From NCBI GenBank assembly GCA_016934575.1, contig JAFGSN010000060.1:1-40769 (forward strand): a stretch of DNA of 40,769 nucleotides, written 5' to 3'. The notes beneath the pieces are model-generated. The model was not told the DNA's origin. It ran no database searches and saw nothing but the letters and a program-made list of their open reading frames with translations. Position numbers and translations under genes: made by a program. This DNA comes from Vicinamibacteria bacterium (GTDB lineage Bacteria; Acidobacteriota; Vicinamibacteria; Fen-336). Below are positions 26,442 through 35,593 of the stretch, one piece after another (positions within the stretch are counted from its first letter, which is position 1; each line of letters opens with the position of its first letter).

Positions 26442-27133
26442 GCCGGACGCCGATTTTGCTCGCCTGGAGCAGCGGCAAGGACAGCGCCTGGGCGCTTCAT
26501 ACGCTCAGGCGCTCGTCCGACCTGGAAGTCGTCGGTTTGTTGACGACAGTCAGCTCGCCGTATGCGCGCGTCTCGATGCATGCCGTTCGGTTCGACGTGC
26601 TTGAAGCGCAGGCGGACGCCGTCGGATTGCCGCTTCTGCCGGTGGAGATCCCCGCGCCCTGTTCCGGCGACGAATATGAAAAGGCGATGTCGCGTTCAAT
26701 GGAGCGGGCGCGCGCCGAGGGCGTCGCGGGAGTCGCCTTCGGCGATCTTCATCTCGCGGACGTCAAGACATATCGTGAGCGCCAGCTCGCGCGCGTCGAC
26801 CTGCTCGCGTTTTTTCCCTTGTGGGGACGCGCGCCGCGCGCGCTTGCCGAGGAGATGATCGCCTCCGGGCTTCGCGCCTGGATCACGTGCGTCGATCCGC
26901 GCGTCATGACGCGCGCGGACGCGGGAGCCGCCTTTGACCGTAATTTTCTCGATCGTATGCACGGCGACGTCGATTACTGCGGCGAAAACGGCGAGTTCCA
27001 CACGTTTGTCTGGGACGGCCCGATGTTTCGTCGATCCGTGCCGGTTGCGCGAGGCCCGGTGGTCGAGAGAGACGGCTTCGTGTTCGCGGATCTTCTGCTT
27101 GCCGGCACGAGGCGATTGGAACGCGTCTCATGA
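26438..27133 (+). CDS. Dph6-like PP-loop ATPase in the cobalamin operon
   Basis: The 231-residue protein belongs to the ATP-pyrophosphatase (PP-loop) family of diphthine-ammonia ligase, COG2102 type. LAWSSGKDSAWAL near residue 8 is the PP-loop, VAFGDLHLADVKTYRERQLARVD is the middle motif, and YCGENGEFHTFVWDGPMF is the conserved C-terminal signature. Eukaryal and archaeal Dph6 amidates diphthine on elongation factor 2, which bacteria lack, so the bacterial role must differ. It overlaps both the receptor and btuF by 4 bp within a B12-regulated operon. An ATP-dependent amidation of a corrinoid or another handling step is a reasonable guess, not shown. Confidence 0.82.
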   Translation: MSRTPILLAWSSGKDSAWALHTLRRSSDLEVVGLLTTVSSPYARVSMHAVRFDVLEAQADAVGLPLLPVEIPAPCSGDEYEKAMSRSMERARAEGVAGVAFGDLHLADVKTYRERQLARVDLLAFFPLWGRAPRALAEEMIASGLRAWITCVDPRVMTRADAGAAFDRNFLDRMHGDVDYCGENGEFHTFVWDGPMFRRSVPVARGPVVERDGFVFADLLLAGTRRLERVS

Positions 27134-28008
27134 ACGCCAACATTCGGAGAGCTCTCTTCCAGGGATGCATCGTTCTCATCTCGCTGCACACGGCAACGGC
27201 CGTCGCCGGATCGCCGACCAGTACGCCGCGCCGCGTGGCGTCGCTTTTCCTCGCGGCGGACGAGGTGCTCGTGGCGATTCTTCCGCTTGATCGCCTCGTG
27301 GCCGTGACGGCGATGGCCGACGACGAGACAATGTCCAACGTCGTCGGCCGCGTTCCATCGAGCGCGACCCGCTTTCACAGGGCCGACGTGGAGCGTCTCA
27401 TCGCATTGCGCCCCGATCTCGTCGTCGTGTCCGAGTTCAACGACGCGGATTTTCTGCATTTGCTCGGCCGCTCCGGTCTCCGAACGCATCGTTTCGAGGG
27501 CGTGCATTCGATCGCGGGGATCCGCCGAGCGATAATCTCGCTCGGCCGAGCCGTCGGCGAAACGCGCGCGGCGCGAGAGCTCGTCGCTCGCATGGACGCG
27601 CGATTGAGCCGTCTGGAAACGCGCCTCGCGGGCGCGCCGCGTCCGCGTGTCCTCTACTGGTCGAGCCCGTTCACCGCCGGATCCGACACCGCCATCGGCG
27701 CGCTCATCGAATGCGGCGGCGGCGTCAACGCGGCGCGGGAGGCGGGGGTGACGGGATTGGCTCCGATCGGCGCGGAACGGGCGCTCGCGATCGATCCGGA
27801 TGCGACGCTCGTCAACGCTCCCGACGAGGAGAGCGCGCCCTTGTCGCGTCACCCGTCGCTCTCGCATCTGCGGGCCGTGCGCCAAGGTCGCGTCGTCGCC
27901 GTGCCCACGCGCCATTTGGTCGCGCTCAGCCACCATGCGGCCGACGCGTGTGTGTTCGTGGCGCATGCGCTTCATCCGGACCGCGTCTCCGGAGTCGTCG
28001 ATGATTGA
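27130..28008 (+). CDS. btuF: Cobalamin ABC transporter substrate-binding protein
   Basis: BtuF binds cobalamin in the periplasm and delivers it to BtuC. The 292-residue protein has a signal peptide ending near TAVAGSP, then the class III binding-protein pattern: RRVASLFLAADEVLVAILP, LIALRPDLVVVSEF, GIRRAIISLGRAVGE and SLSHLRAVRQGRVVAVP. It overlaps the PP-loop gene by 4 bp and btuC by 8 bp. Iron-siderophore binding proteins share the fold; the riboswitch favours cobalamin. Confidence 0.88.
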   Translation: MNANIRRALFQGCIVLISLHTATAVAGSPTSTPRRVASLFLAADEVLVAILPLDRLVAVTAMADDETMSNVVGRVPSSATRFHRADVERLIALRPDLVVVSEFNDADFLHLLGRSGLRTHRFEGVHSIAGIRRAIISLGRAVGETRAARELVARMDARLSRLETRLAGAPRPRVLYWSSPFTAGSDTAIGALIECGGGVNAAREAGVTGLAPIGAERALAIDPDATLVNAPDEESAPLSRHPSLSHLRAVRQGRVVAVPTRHLVALSHHAADACVFVAHALHPDRVSGVVDD

Positions 28009-29032
28009 ATCGCGCCGACGCGGGATCGTGCTGCTGAGCCTGGGGCTGGCGCTCGCATGCGCGACGTTGCTGGCGATCAAGGTCGGCAGCGTATCCCTTC
28101 CGCCGTGGGCCGTCGCGCGCTCGGTTCTCGATCGGTTTTTCCCCTGGCGGCTTCCAGGCGCCGGGCTTGACGAGATCGGAGAGGTGATTCTCTGGGACGT
28201 GCGCGTCCCGCGGGTGTTGCTCGCCCTGCTTGTCGGAGGCGGACTCGCGATCGTCGGCGCCGCGCTGCAGTCCGTGTTTCGCAATCCAATGGCCGAGGCC
28301 GGCCTTCTCGGCGTCGGATCCGGCGCCGCTTTCGGCGCAGTCCTCGCCTTCCAGTTGGGATGGGCGGCGCAGATCTTCTTCGCGGCGCCCATGGCCGCCT
28401 TTGTCGGAGCATTGGGAGCGACGCTGCTCGTCTATGCGCTCTCGCACCTCATGGGCCGGCCGAGTCTCTCCCGATTGCTGCTCACCGGTCTGGCCGTCTC
28501 GGCGTTCGCCGGCGCGGCCACGGCCGTGTTGCTCGTCGCCACTGACGAATACCGGGTAAAAACCGTGCTCTTCTGGCTCGCCGGAGGGCTCGAGGGCCGG
28601 AGTTGGGCGCACGTTCAATCCGGCGCCGGATTCATCATCGTCGGCTCGCTGGCTCTCTTCGCGCTGTCCCGGCCTCTCGATGTGCTTTCGCTTGGAGAAG
28701 AGGAGGCGGCCTCGCTCGGCTTGCGCGTTCACCTCGTTCGGCTGACGATTCTTGGCCTGGCGTCGCTCGTGGCGGGCGCCGCGACCGCCGTGGCCGGAAG
28801 CGTGCCGTTCGTCGGCCTCGTGGCTCCCCACGCGCTCCGCCCGCTCGTCGGCCCGCGCGGACGCCACCTCCTGCCGGCCGCGTTCCTCGCCGGCGCATTG
28901 CTCGTGATCCTGGCCGACGTGGCGTCGCGCTGCATCAACACGCGAATCGATCTGCCGCTTGGCTCGCTCACGGCATTCATCGGCGCGCCCTACTTCCTGC
29001 TTGCGCTTCGCGGCAGCGAGGGACGCGAGTGA
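28001..29032 (+). CDS. btuC: Cobalamin ABC transporter permease
   Basis: BtuC is the inner-membrane channel of the vitamin B12 importer (FecCD family). The 343-residue protein has about ten hydrophobic segments. Family motifs are ILWDVRVPRVLLALLVGGGLAIVGAALQSVFRNPMAEAGLLGVGSGA (typical FecCD start), FWLAGGLEGRSW, LGEEEAASLGLRV and GSVPFVGLVAPHALRPLVGPRGRHLLP. ATG at 28001 begins 8 bp before the btuF stop; the longer frame upstream is antisense-like noise from btuF. Confidence 0.93.
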   Translation: MIESRRRGIVLLSLGLALACATLLAIKVGSVSLPPWAVARSVLDRFFPWRLPGAGLDEIGEVILWDVRVPRVLLALLVGGGLAIVGAALQSVFRNPMAEAGLLGVGSGAAFGAVLAFQLGWAAQIFFAAPMAAFVGALGATLLVYALSHLMGRPSLSRLLLTGLAVSAFAGAATAVLLVATDEYRVKTVLFWLAGGLEGRSWAHVQSGAGFIIVGSLALFALSRPLDVLSLGEEEAASLGLRVHLVRLTILGLASLVAGAATAVAGSVPFVGLVAPHALRPLVGPRGRHLLPAAFLAGALLVILADVASRCINTRIDLPLGSLTAFIGAPYFLLALRGSEGRE

Positions 29033-29814
29033 GGCCGATTATCGAGGCGCGCGGTCTTGCCGTGCGTCGCGGCCGGCGTCGCGTGCTCTTCGACGTGGAC
29101 ATGACTCTTCGCCCCGGCGAGGCCGTCGCGCTTTTCGGACCCAACGCCGCCGGCAAGTCGACGCTGATCCGGACGCTCGCCGGACTGTTGCCCGCGCTCG
29201 CCGGGGAGATCCGGCTTCTGGACCGCGAGCTTCGTTTCTGGAGCCGGGCCGCGGTCGCGCGCGTCATCGCGCTTGTGGCTTCCGATGATTCGAGCGGCAG
29301 CCTGCTCACCGTGCGCGAGCGCGTGGCGCTCGGAAGGTATCCGCATCGCGGACCGTTCAGGAGGCTGGACGCGGACGACGACGCGGCCATTTCTCATGCG
29401 CTCGAGCGGACCGAGATCGGCCACCTCGGGCATCGTCGCCTGGGAGAGCTGTCGGCGGGCGAGCGACAGCTCGCCGTCCTTGCGCGCGGCTTGGCGCAGG
29501 AGCCTCAAGTGTTGCTGCTCGATGAGCCCGCGGCTCATCTCGACGTGCGCCATCAGCTCCATCTTTTCCGAGCTCTCGACGAAGCTCGGTCGCGCGGCGT
29601 GGCCGTCCTGACCGTGGTTCATGACCTCCAGCGCGCCGCCGCCTGGGCCGAGCGCACCGTTCTGCTCGCCGGCGGGCGGATCGCGGCCGAAGGGACGCCG
29701 CGCGACGTTTTGTTGAGCGCGGCCTGCTCGAAAGCCTTCGGCGTCAGCGTTCGAGGACACGAAGTGCCGGGATCGCCTTCTTTACTCTACAGCTTCGAAG
29801 AGAATGGCCGCTGA
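29029..29814 (+). CDS. btuD: Cobalamin ABC transporter ATPase
   Basis: BtuD powers the importer. The 261-residue ATPase has Walker A FGPNAAGKSTL, signature LSAGERQLAVLARGL, Walker B VLLLDEPAAHLDV, and the switch histidine in TVVHDLQRAA. The start is GTG at 29029, overlapping the btuC stop (GTGA). It ends the operon. An imperfect CCGTCG/CGACGG pair after the stop is not followed by a U-run, so no terminator is called. Confidence 0.93.
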   Translation: MRPIIEARGLAVRRGRRRVLFDVDMTLRPGEAVALFGPNAAGKSTLIRTLAGLLPALAGEIRLLDRELRFWSRAAVARVIALVASDDSSGSLLTVRERVALGRYPHRGPFRRLDADDDAAISHALERTEIGHLGHRRLGELSAGERQLAVLARGLAQEPQVLLLDEPAAHLDVRHQLHLFRALDEARSRGVAVLTVVHDLQRAAAWAERTVLLAGGRIAAEGTPRDVLLSAACSKAFGVSVRGHEVPGSPSLLYSFEENGR

Positions 29815-30100
29815 TCCGATCCCGAGCCGTCGTTGTCGTTTTCAAGCATACGACGGCATGCGCCAACACAGGTGGAAGTCAGTGACGGCGGGAAATCCGT
29901 GCATGCGCCGGCTCTTGAGTCGCCTCGTCCCGGACGCTTGCTTCGCTAAACGCGCAACAGGTCGATGACGCGAGAGATCCTATTCAAAGCTCATGACTTG
30001 CGATTCGTTCACTGCTAACATTCAGGCGATTGAAGAAAGAAACCGAATAGGCCGGAATGCCGATTCGGCCGTATCTCATGCGCGAATCAAGGGAGAAACG

Positions 30101-30760
30101 ATGAAGCGACTCTATTTGACGATTATTCTCGCGATGGTTCTTGTCTCCGGAACGGTCTTGGCTCACGGGAACGAACGAGCGTCGGAAGCATGGATCGGCG
30201 GCGGTCTTGCCATGCCCCAGAGACCGGATACGTTCAAGGATTACGCCAAGGTCGGTTTTGGTCTGGAAGGCGGCGTGGGTTACAAGATTAGTCCGCGACT
30301 CATCATCGGAGTCTCGGCGGAATACAATCGATTCTCGCCGGATATGGCCACGCTCGAGGCGGAGGCGTTGCACTTCGTCGATGTCACCACATTCGACGTG
30401 AGCGTTGATATCAACGGCGGCAATGCGAGTATCGTCGGCGCCTCGGCGTATACGCGATTGCTACTGGCGTCTCAGGGGGCTCAACCCTACGTGGTGGCGC
30501 GAGCGGGACTGGCGCGGTACAAGACCAGCGACGCCACGGTCCGCTACACCGTAGAGTATCTAGGGCTCACAACGTCGGATTCAGTAACGTTGGACGGAGG
30601 CAGCGAGACCGCTCTCAAGATCGTCGCTGGAGCCGGCGTGGACGTTCCGGTCGGCGAGACATCAAAGCTTTTCTTCGAGGCTGCTTATAACTTCGGTTTT
30701 ACCGAAGAAGAATCGACCGGCCACATCTCCGTGAGGGCCGGCTTGCGCTTCGGACTGTAA
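30101..30760 (+). CDS. Small outer-membrane beta-barrel protein
   Basis: A 219-residue protein with a clear signal peptide (LYLTIILAMVLVSGTVLA) and alternating hydrophobic strands typical of an eight-stranded barrel: FGLEGGVGYKISPRLIIGVSAEY, GASAYTRLLLASQGAQPYVVARAGL, LFFEAAYNFGF and the final strand ISVRAGLRFGL. It resembles the general OmpA-barrel / outer-membrane-protein beta-barrel group without a specific function. AAGGGAG precedes the ATG at 30101. Base composition is slightly lower in GC than its neighbours. The 286-bp gap from btuD holds no recognised feature. Confidence 0.75.
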   Translation: MKRLYLTIILAMVLVSGTVLAHGNERASEAWIGGGLAMPQRPDTFKDYAKVGFGLEGGVGYKISPRLIIGVSAEYNRFSPDMATLEAEALHFVDVTTFDVSVDINGGNASIVGASAYTRLLLASQGAQPYVVARAGLARYKTSDATVRYTVEYLGLTTSDSVTLDGGSETALKIVAGAGVDVPVGETSKLFFEAAYNFGFTEEESTGHISVRAGLRFGL

Positions 30761-30867
30761 CTCCTGGACGCCAGTTCATTGCCGTGGTCCCTCAACCGTG
30801 ACACGCAACTGCGCGGATTGAGGGGCCGCGCGAACTGACGGGAGAGCCCGTTCGTCCCGATTGCCGG

Positions 30868-31187
30868 ATGACCGAGCTGTTACTCATCGCGGACGCCGCT
30901 GTCGTTTGTGACACGCCGATTGTTCCCCTGGATGAGGTGGAGAACGCGGGCATTCATCGCTCGCGAACGCTCGACCTGCCGCGCGCGCCTGCGCCGAACT
31001 GGCCGAACTAACCGAACTAACCGATGCCTATCTTCTGGCGCTCGCTTATCGTCGCAAGGCGGTTTTTGCTTCATTTGACGCCGGAATCCGTTCGATCGCA
31101 TCCGATCGTTCGGATTCACTGGCGATCGAAAGACAGATGCCGGTTGATACGCGCAATTCCGGTCCTGAGCCGCTTCATTCGGGATGA
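30868..31187 (+). pseudogene. Wrecked PIN-domain (VapC-like) toxin gene
   Basis: The 5' part (ATG 30868) reads MTELLLIADAAVVCDTPI with PLDEVENAG, like the start of a PIN nuclease with its first Asp and the LDEV helix. A different frame (from 30996) reads LTDAYLLALAYRRKAVFASF followed by DAGI, the classic C-terminal PIN block, and stops at 31187. The central region is missing and the halves are out of frame, so this is a deletion/frameshift remnant. No antitoxin partner is recognisable nearby. Confidence 0.7.
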
Positions 31188-31724
31188 GATCTTAGCGCAG
31201 TCGTCGTCGGAGCAGGAAGCCGCCCTCTTCCCCTCGATGTCGATTCGACAATCCCGTCGCCGCGGCCTGGTCGCTGTCCGAGAGGCCGGACCGACTCGGG
31301 CTCAAAGGCCCTGCCGGCCGAAGATCCGGCGCGCGCGGAACACGCCGACACAGAAGTTGTGGGACGACGCCGGCGTCATCGACGTCCATCTCGACACGCG
31401 TTCGATGGCCGACGGTCAGGTTGCCGGTCTGACGTTCATCGGCGGCAGCGTTTTCGGCTGGGTGTGCGCGGCTCTCTTGCAGCCTCGACGGCTGGACCTA
31501 TTCGGACGCAGGCGTCGCTTTTCCATTGAGGTTCGGCCTCTGGAAGGGCGCTCGTGTCGGTCTTTTCACGTTCGGTCCGGGCGTGCGATTCGGCCCATAG
31601 GGCCGCTAGAAACCAACCGCATGGCGACGTCGCGCGTATTTATTTATGATGGTAGCGGGTCAAGGCGCGTGATCGGCCCCAACGACTCGGATACCGATCA
31701 CAGGCCTCAGGAGGTGTCACTAAC
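31188..31724. other. 537-bp region without a recognised gene
   Basis: Long frames here are Arg-rich and overlap the start of the next gene in the wrong frame. I see no known domain, repeat or RNA. TATGAT at 31645-31650 could be a -10 box for the peptidase gene, but no good -35 accompanies it. Confidence 0.4.
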
Positions 31725-32417
31725 ATGTTCGATCCCATGTATTTCATCATCATCGCTCCCGGTCTGCTCCTCGCGTTATGGGCGAGCTGGAAGACGAAAT
31801 CGGCTTTTTCCCGCTATTCTCGCGTGCGCTCGATGACGGGCCTCACCGGCGCCCAGGCCGCCCAGAGACTGCTCGACGGCGCCGGCGTCGCGGGCGTCAA
31901 GATCGTGCCCACTTCAGGCATGCTCTCGGATCATTACAACCCGGTGACTCGGACGCTGGCGCTCTCGCGCGAGGTCTTCGGTTCGCCGTCTCTGGCCGCG
32001 ATCGGCGTGGCCTGCCACGAGGCCGGCCATGCCATCCAGCATGCCCGTCATTACGCGCCATTGTGGCTGCGCTCGATCCTCGTGCCCACGGCCAACATCG
32101 GATCGAGCATCGGCTATATCGTCATGGTGCTTGGGCTGATTCTATCATCGGCAAACATAGTGTTTTTCGGCGCGATCCTCTTTTCGATGGTGCTGCTTTT
32201 CCAGATCGTGACGCTTCCCGTCGAGTTCGACGCCACGGCCCGCGCCAAGCGGCTGGCGGTCGAGTACGGCGTGGTGAGCGGCCAGGAGCGCGGCGGCATG
32301 GCCGCGGTTCTGAACGCCGCTGCTTTGACCTACGTCGCCGCGGTCGTCTCGACCCTGCTCACGCTGCTCTATTTCCTGCTGCGCGCGGGCTTGCTCGGCG
32401 GTCGTAACGATGATTAA
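31725..32417 (+). CDS. Membrane zinc metallopeptidase, YugP family
   Basis: The 230-residue protein has an N-terminal membrane segment, the zinc motif ACHEAGHAIQHA (His98, Glu99, His102), and two or three further hydrophobic segments (IGYIVMVLGLILSSANIVFFG, LTYVAAVVSTLLTLLYFLL). VEFDATARAKRL provides the later acidic residue expected as a third ligand. This matches YugP-type peptidases, widespread in bacteria and of unknown substrate. CAGGAGGTG lies upstream of the ATG at 31725. Confidence 0.9.
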   Translation: MFDPMYFIIIAPGLLLALWASWKTKSAFSRYSRVRSMTGLTGAQAAQRLLDGAGVAGVKIVPTSGMLSDHYNPVTRTLALSREVFGSPSLAAIGVACHEAGHAIQHARHYAPLWLRSILVPTANIGSSIGYIVMVLGLILSSANIVFFGAILFSMVLLFQIVTLPVEFDATARAKRLAVEYGVVSGQERGGMAAVLNAAALTYVAAVVSTLLTLLYFLLRAGLLGGRNDD

Positions 32418-32525
32418 TTGACGCGCTCTCTCGGTCGACATCACGGGGCGGAGACAAGCTCCCCCCGGCGGATGAATTCCGCTGTCAGCATGGCGCGTCC
32501 CGCCGACGCAAGACGTTCCCCTCGC

Positions 32526-34451
32526 TCACGGAAGCGCTGAATTCGGCGAGAGCCTCGGATCGTCCACGTTCCGATTCATCGAATATGAGAAATGCGCCTG
32601 AAGGTATTCACAGTATCCGCCGAGTCCGAAGAATACGAGGCCGGCGATCACGAGACCGGCGGCGCTCCGGCCCCAGCTCTTCATCGTCGCCAGCTCCGCG
32701 ATCAAGGCGCCGGCCGTTATCGCCACGAACGGAGCGACGAATGTCGTCTCCTTGAGATCCTTGAAGATCGAACCGCCGCACGCACGCAGAGACAGCAGGC
32801 CCACATAGGTCAGAATGCCGGCGGCAAGCACCTTGAACGCGGGCGCCGGCGCGCGCCGCCAGGCAAGCATCAATCCGCCCGCAGCCAACGGCGGATACGC
32901 CCAGCCGAAAAAGAGCGGAATGCGTGACAGCGTCGTCATCGGGGAGTCACCGCGCGCGGCCGCGGCGCCCGCGCGCAGAATGACGGGGAGGATGTCACGA
33001 AAAAAGACGTCGATAAAAGACCAATAAAGCGCGACAAGCGTGATAACCACCGCGGTGACCGCGGCCGTCAGGAGCGGGACGAGGCGACGGCGATCGAGCA
33101 GCGCCAGAATGCCCAGGAACAGGCTGACGGTGAAGATGCTCGACACGTACATGAGACAGGCGGCCACGGCAAACGCATGGAGACCGGCGAGGCGCCACGG
33201 CTCCGGGCGCAGTAGATAACGCAGCGCCATCGCGACAACGGCGAGATCGATGACGTGTCCGACAAGCGTCGGCCACATCGCGTACAGCAAACGGCTGTGG
33301 ACCACCGGCAGTGACGCGGCCAGAATCGCGGCCGCGACTCCGGCCCGCGAGTCGAAGAGCATTCCAGCCAGCCAGAAGACGAGCGCGATTTCCAACACCG
33401 TCGCCGCCAGGCCGACATGGCGCATCGCGTCTTCCACGGTTTCCGCGCCCAGTGACGTTATCGGAACGAACGGCATGTAGAACAGCGAAGAATAGGGCAA
33501 GTTGCAGCCCAACCCGCCGTCGACGACGCGATATGCCCAGCCCATGTTCTTTTGCGCGCCATGGACACGCTCGAAAAACGAGCCCTCGATTTTCGCGATC
33601 TCGAAAGCGAAGCGCCGGTGCATCTCGACGTCCGGATAGCAGGACTGCGGATGAAACAAACCCGCGCCCTTGAGCAGATAGCTGACGGCGATCACCGCCA
33701 GAATCCATCGGCCGCCGTGACGACGACGCAGCCACGCCGCGGCCAGGCCCAGAACGATCGGCGTCGACGGAAGCATCTTGTAGGTCACGCGAGCAACGGC
33801 AAGCGGATCCGCGTGAATCCAGAAAGCGAGCGCCACGGCAAGCGGCGCCATGATCCCAAGCGCGGCTCGGGCCGTCAGAGCGCCCAGCCTCAACGCGAGA
33901 TAGGCGACGACGAGAAGCAAGACGAGCCCTGTCCGCGGCCATGCTCGAAGCCCCATGCGTCCCCGGGCGCCGATGCGCACGCCGAACCAATCCATGCGCA
34001 GACCGAGATCGCGTCGATCGTGCGAGTCGATAAAAAGCGACACGACGACGGGCGATCTTTCGCTCAGATCGAGCTGGACGCGACGCGTCTCTGAAGCTCC
34101 GCCGCGGCATCTGAACGAGTCGATGAGTCGTCCATTAAGAGTCACGTACACGATCGCCGTTTGCGGCAGTATCCGAGCGTATCGATACATGAGCTCGATG
34201 CCGCGACCCGACGCCCACAGCGGCAGGTCCAAGGACGCCGTATGGCGCGTCCAATGATGACTAACGCCGTCTTCGATCTCGGATTCCGGCGTGAAGCCCT
34301 CGATCCACAGGCCGTCGTTCGGGCCGAGATCGACGACGGCGACCGCCGGTCCGGCCGCGCCCCGAAACGCCGCGAAGAGCGGCATGGCGATTATCGCGAG
34401 TATCGCGGCGAAATCCGGGGCTCTCGCCTTTAGGGTCGTTCCACTCATCAT
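32526..34451 (-). CDS. Polytopic membrane protein, possible GT-C-type glycosyltransferase
   Basis: A 641-residue protein with one N-terminal membrane segment, a beta-rich soluble stretch of about 130 residues (LIDSFRCRGG, VVVSLFIDSHDRRDLGLRM), and then roughly a dozen hydrophobic segments. PDVEMHRRFAFEIAK followed by GAQKNMGWAYRV in a loop after a membrane segment recalls the acidic first loop of GT-C glycosyltransferases, but I cannot place it in a named family. ATG at 34451 has GGAAGGG upstream. It follows lpxA by 54 bp on the same strand, so it may act in lipid A or envelope glycan synthesis. Function is unproven. Confidence 0.6.
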   Translation of the reverse strand: MMSGTTLKARAPDFAAILAIIAMPLFAAFRGAAGPAVAVVDLGPNDGLWIEGFTPESEIEDGVSHHWTRHTASLDLPLWASGRGIELMYRYARILPQTAIVYVTLNGRLIDSFRCRGGASETRRVQLDLSERSPVVVSLFIDSHDRRDLGLRMDWFGVRIGARGRMGLRAWPRTGLVLLLVVAYLALRLGALTARAALGIMAPLAVALAFWIHADPLAVARVTYKMLPSTPIVLGLAAAWLRRRHGGRWILAVIAVSYLLKGAGLFHPQSCYPDVEMHRRFAFEIAKIEGSFFERVHGAQKNMGWAYRVVDGGLGCNLPYSSLFYMPFVPITSLGAETVEDAMRHVGLAATVLEIALVFWLAGMLFDSRAGVAAAILAASLPVVHSRLLYAMWPTLVGHVIDLAVVAMALRYLLRPEPWRLAGLHAFAVAACLMYVSSIFTVSLFLGILALLDRRRLVPLLTAAVTAVVITLVALYWSFIDVFFRDILPVILRAGAAAARGDSPMTTLSRIPLFFGWAYPPLAAGGLMLAWRRAPAPAFKVLAAGILTYVGLLSLRACGGSIFKDLKETTFVAPFVAITAGALIAELATMKSWGRSAAGLVIAGLVFFGLGGYCEYLQAHFSYSMNRNVDDPRLSPNSALP

Positions 34452-34505
34452 CGCGCGCCCTTCCACGCAGGGGCCGCGACGCGTTGCGTTCCCGCGTGGC
34501 TGCGT

Positions 34506-35291
34506 TCAACCATCTAGACCGCGCGCCGCGCGCGGAATGCCGCGCTTCGATGACTGAACGAAATCGACTATCTCGTCCGCAAGCGCGTGCCGCAGGGCCC
34601 TGACACGGTCCAGCGCTTCCGCGCGCGGAAGCGCCGAACGCGTCAGAAGCCGCAGCGCCTCCTTCAACGTCATCAAGTCCGCCGCGCCGAAGCCCGCCCG
34701 TCTCAGACCGACGACGTTCACGCCGCATGGCCGGGCGGAATATCCGGCCGCCAGCATGAAGGGCAGGGCGTCCTGCCGTAACGTCGATCCGCCGGCGATC
34801 ATGGCCAGTCGGCCCACGCGACAAAACTGATGGATTCCAACGCATCCGGAGACGAAAGCCTGACTCGCGATCTCGACATGTCCCCCCATCACCGAGTTGT
34901 TGGCGATGATGACGCGATCCCGCAAAACGCAGTCGTGCGCCACGTGGGCAAAGGCCATCAAGAAGCAGTCGTCGCCCACGATCGTCGCTCCATCCTCGCG
35001 GTTGGAGCGATGAATCGTCACTCCTTCTCGAAACACGTTGCGGGCGCCGATCGTCAGCCCCGAACGCCCGCCCGAGAACTTGAGATCCTGGGCTTCTCCG
35101 CCGATGACGGCGTGCTCATGAATCACGTTGCCCGGACCAAGCCGCGTATATCGCTTGACGACGGCGTGGGAACGGATTTCGCAGCCGTCGCCGATCCCGA
35201 CGCCGTCTTCGATGACGGCAAAGGGACCGACGCGCACGCCGTTTCCCAGGCGTGCGCTCGACGAGACGACCGCATTCGGATGTATTCCCAT
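34506..35291 (-). CDS. lpxA: Acyl-ACP:UDP-N-acetylglucosamine O-acyltransferase
   Basis: LpxA performs the first step of lipid A synthesis. The 261-residue protein is a left-handed beta-helix built of hexapeptide repeats (VVSSSARLGNGVRVGPFAVIED) with the LpxA-specific HEHAVIGGEAQDLKF and GVTIHRSNRED. The catalytic histidine is His119 in AHVAHDC, and HQFCRVG and GYSARPCGVN follow as in E. coli. The helical C-terminal domain is present. ATG at 35291 has AGGAG upstream; a longer frame to 35333 is less likely. No lpxD, fabZ or lpxB lies beside it. Confidence 0.94.
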   Translation of the reverse strand: MGIHPNAVVSSSARLGNGVRVGPFAVIEDGVGIGDGCEIRSHAVVKRYTRLGPGNVIHEHAVIGGEAQDLKFSGGRSGLTIGARNVFREGVTIHRSNREDGATIVGDDCFLMAFAHVAHDCVLRDRVIIANNSVMGGHVEIASQAFVSGCVGIHQFCRVGRLAMIAGGSTLRQDALPFMLAAGYSARPCGVNVVGLRRAGFGAADLMTLKEALRLLTRSALPRAEALDRVRALRHALADEIVDFVQSSKRGIPRAARGLDG

Positions 35292-35351
35292 CTCGCTCCT
35301 GTCGGCGGCGTCACTGCCGATGATTCCGTCCAACCGATCAATAGTCGGGAC

Positions 35352-35380
35352 AAACTACCGTCCCCGCCTATTCCCGTCAA
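35352..35380 (-). promoter_or_regulatory. Promoter of lpxA
   Basis: On the minus strand TTGACG (35380-35375) and TAGTTT (35357-35352) are 17 nt apart, giving a leader of roughly 55 nt to the lpxA ATG. Confidence 0.55.
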
Positions 35381-35556
35381 GTGACGACCGGCGAGCCTCG
35401 CCAAGCAGGCCCCATGTCACGTAATCCGCGTTTCCAACGTCACGCTCTTGCTTGACGAAAACCCGTCCGATGTCTTCCCGCCGGCATGACAGGACTTTCG
35501 ACCGACTCCAAGGCGCCGGCGTCCGTTTCGCGCGTGATCGTGAGCGCCGGACAAGG

Positions 35557-35584
35557 TTTTATCGGAAGCTTCGCGGAGTAAAAT
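35557..35584 (+). promoter_or_regulatory. Candidate promoter of the zinc-ribbon gene
   Basis: TAAAAT (35579-35584) is a near-consensus -10 box ending 9 nt before the ATG at 35594; TTTTAT at 35557 is a poor -35 at 16 nt. If correct, the transcript would be leaderless or nearly so, as for the his-trp leader peptide. The rest of the gap 35292-35593 holds the lpxA promoter and nothing else recognised. Confidence 0.4.
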
Positions 35585-35593
35585 GACGGCGAT

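Noticed and set aside
30789-30824. Inverted repeat CCCTCAA/TTGAGGG after the barrel-protein gene
   Set aside because: The loop is long and no U-run follows on either side, so a terminator cannot be supported.
31024-31836. 270-codon plus-strand frame
   Set aside because: It starts inside the PIN remnant, runs through Arg-rich sequence and overlaps the well-supported metallopeptidase gene in another frame.
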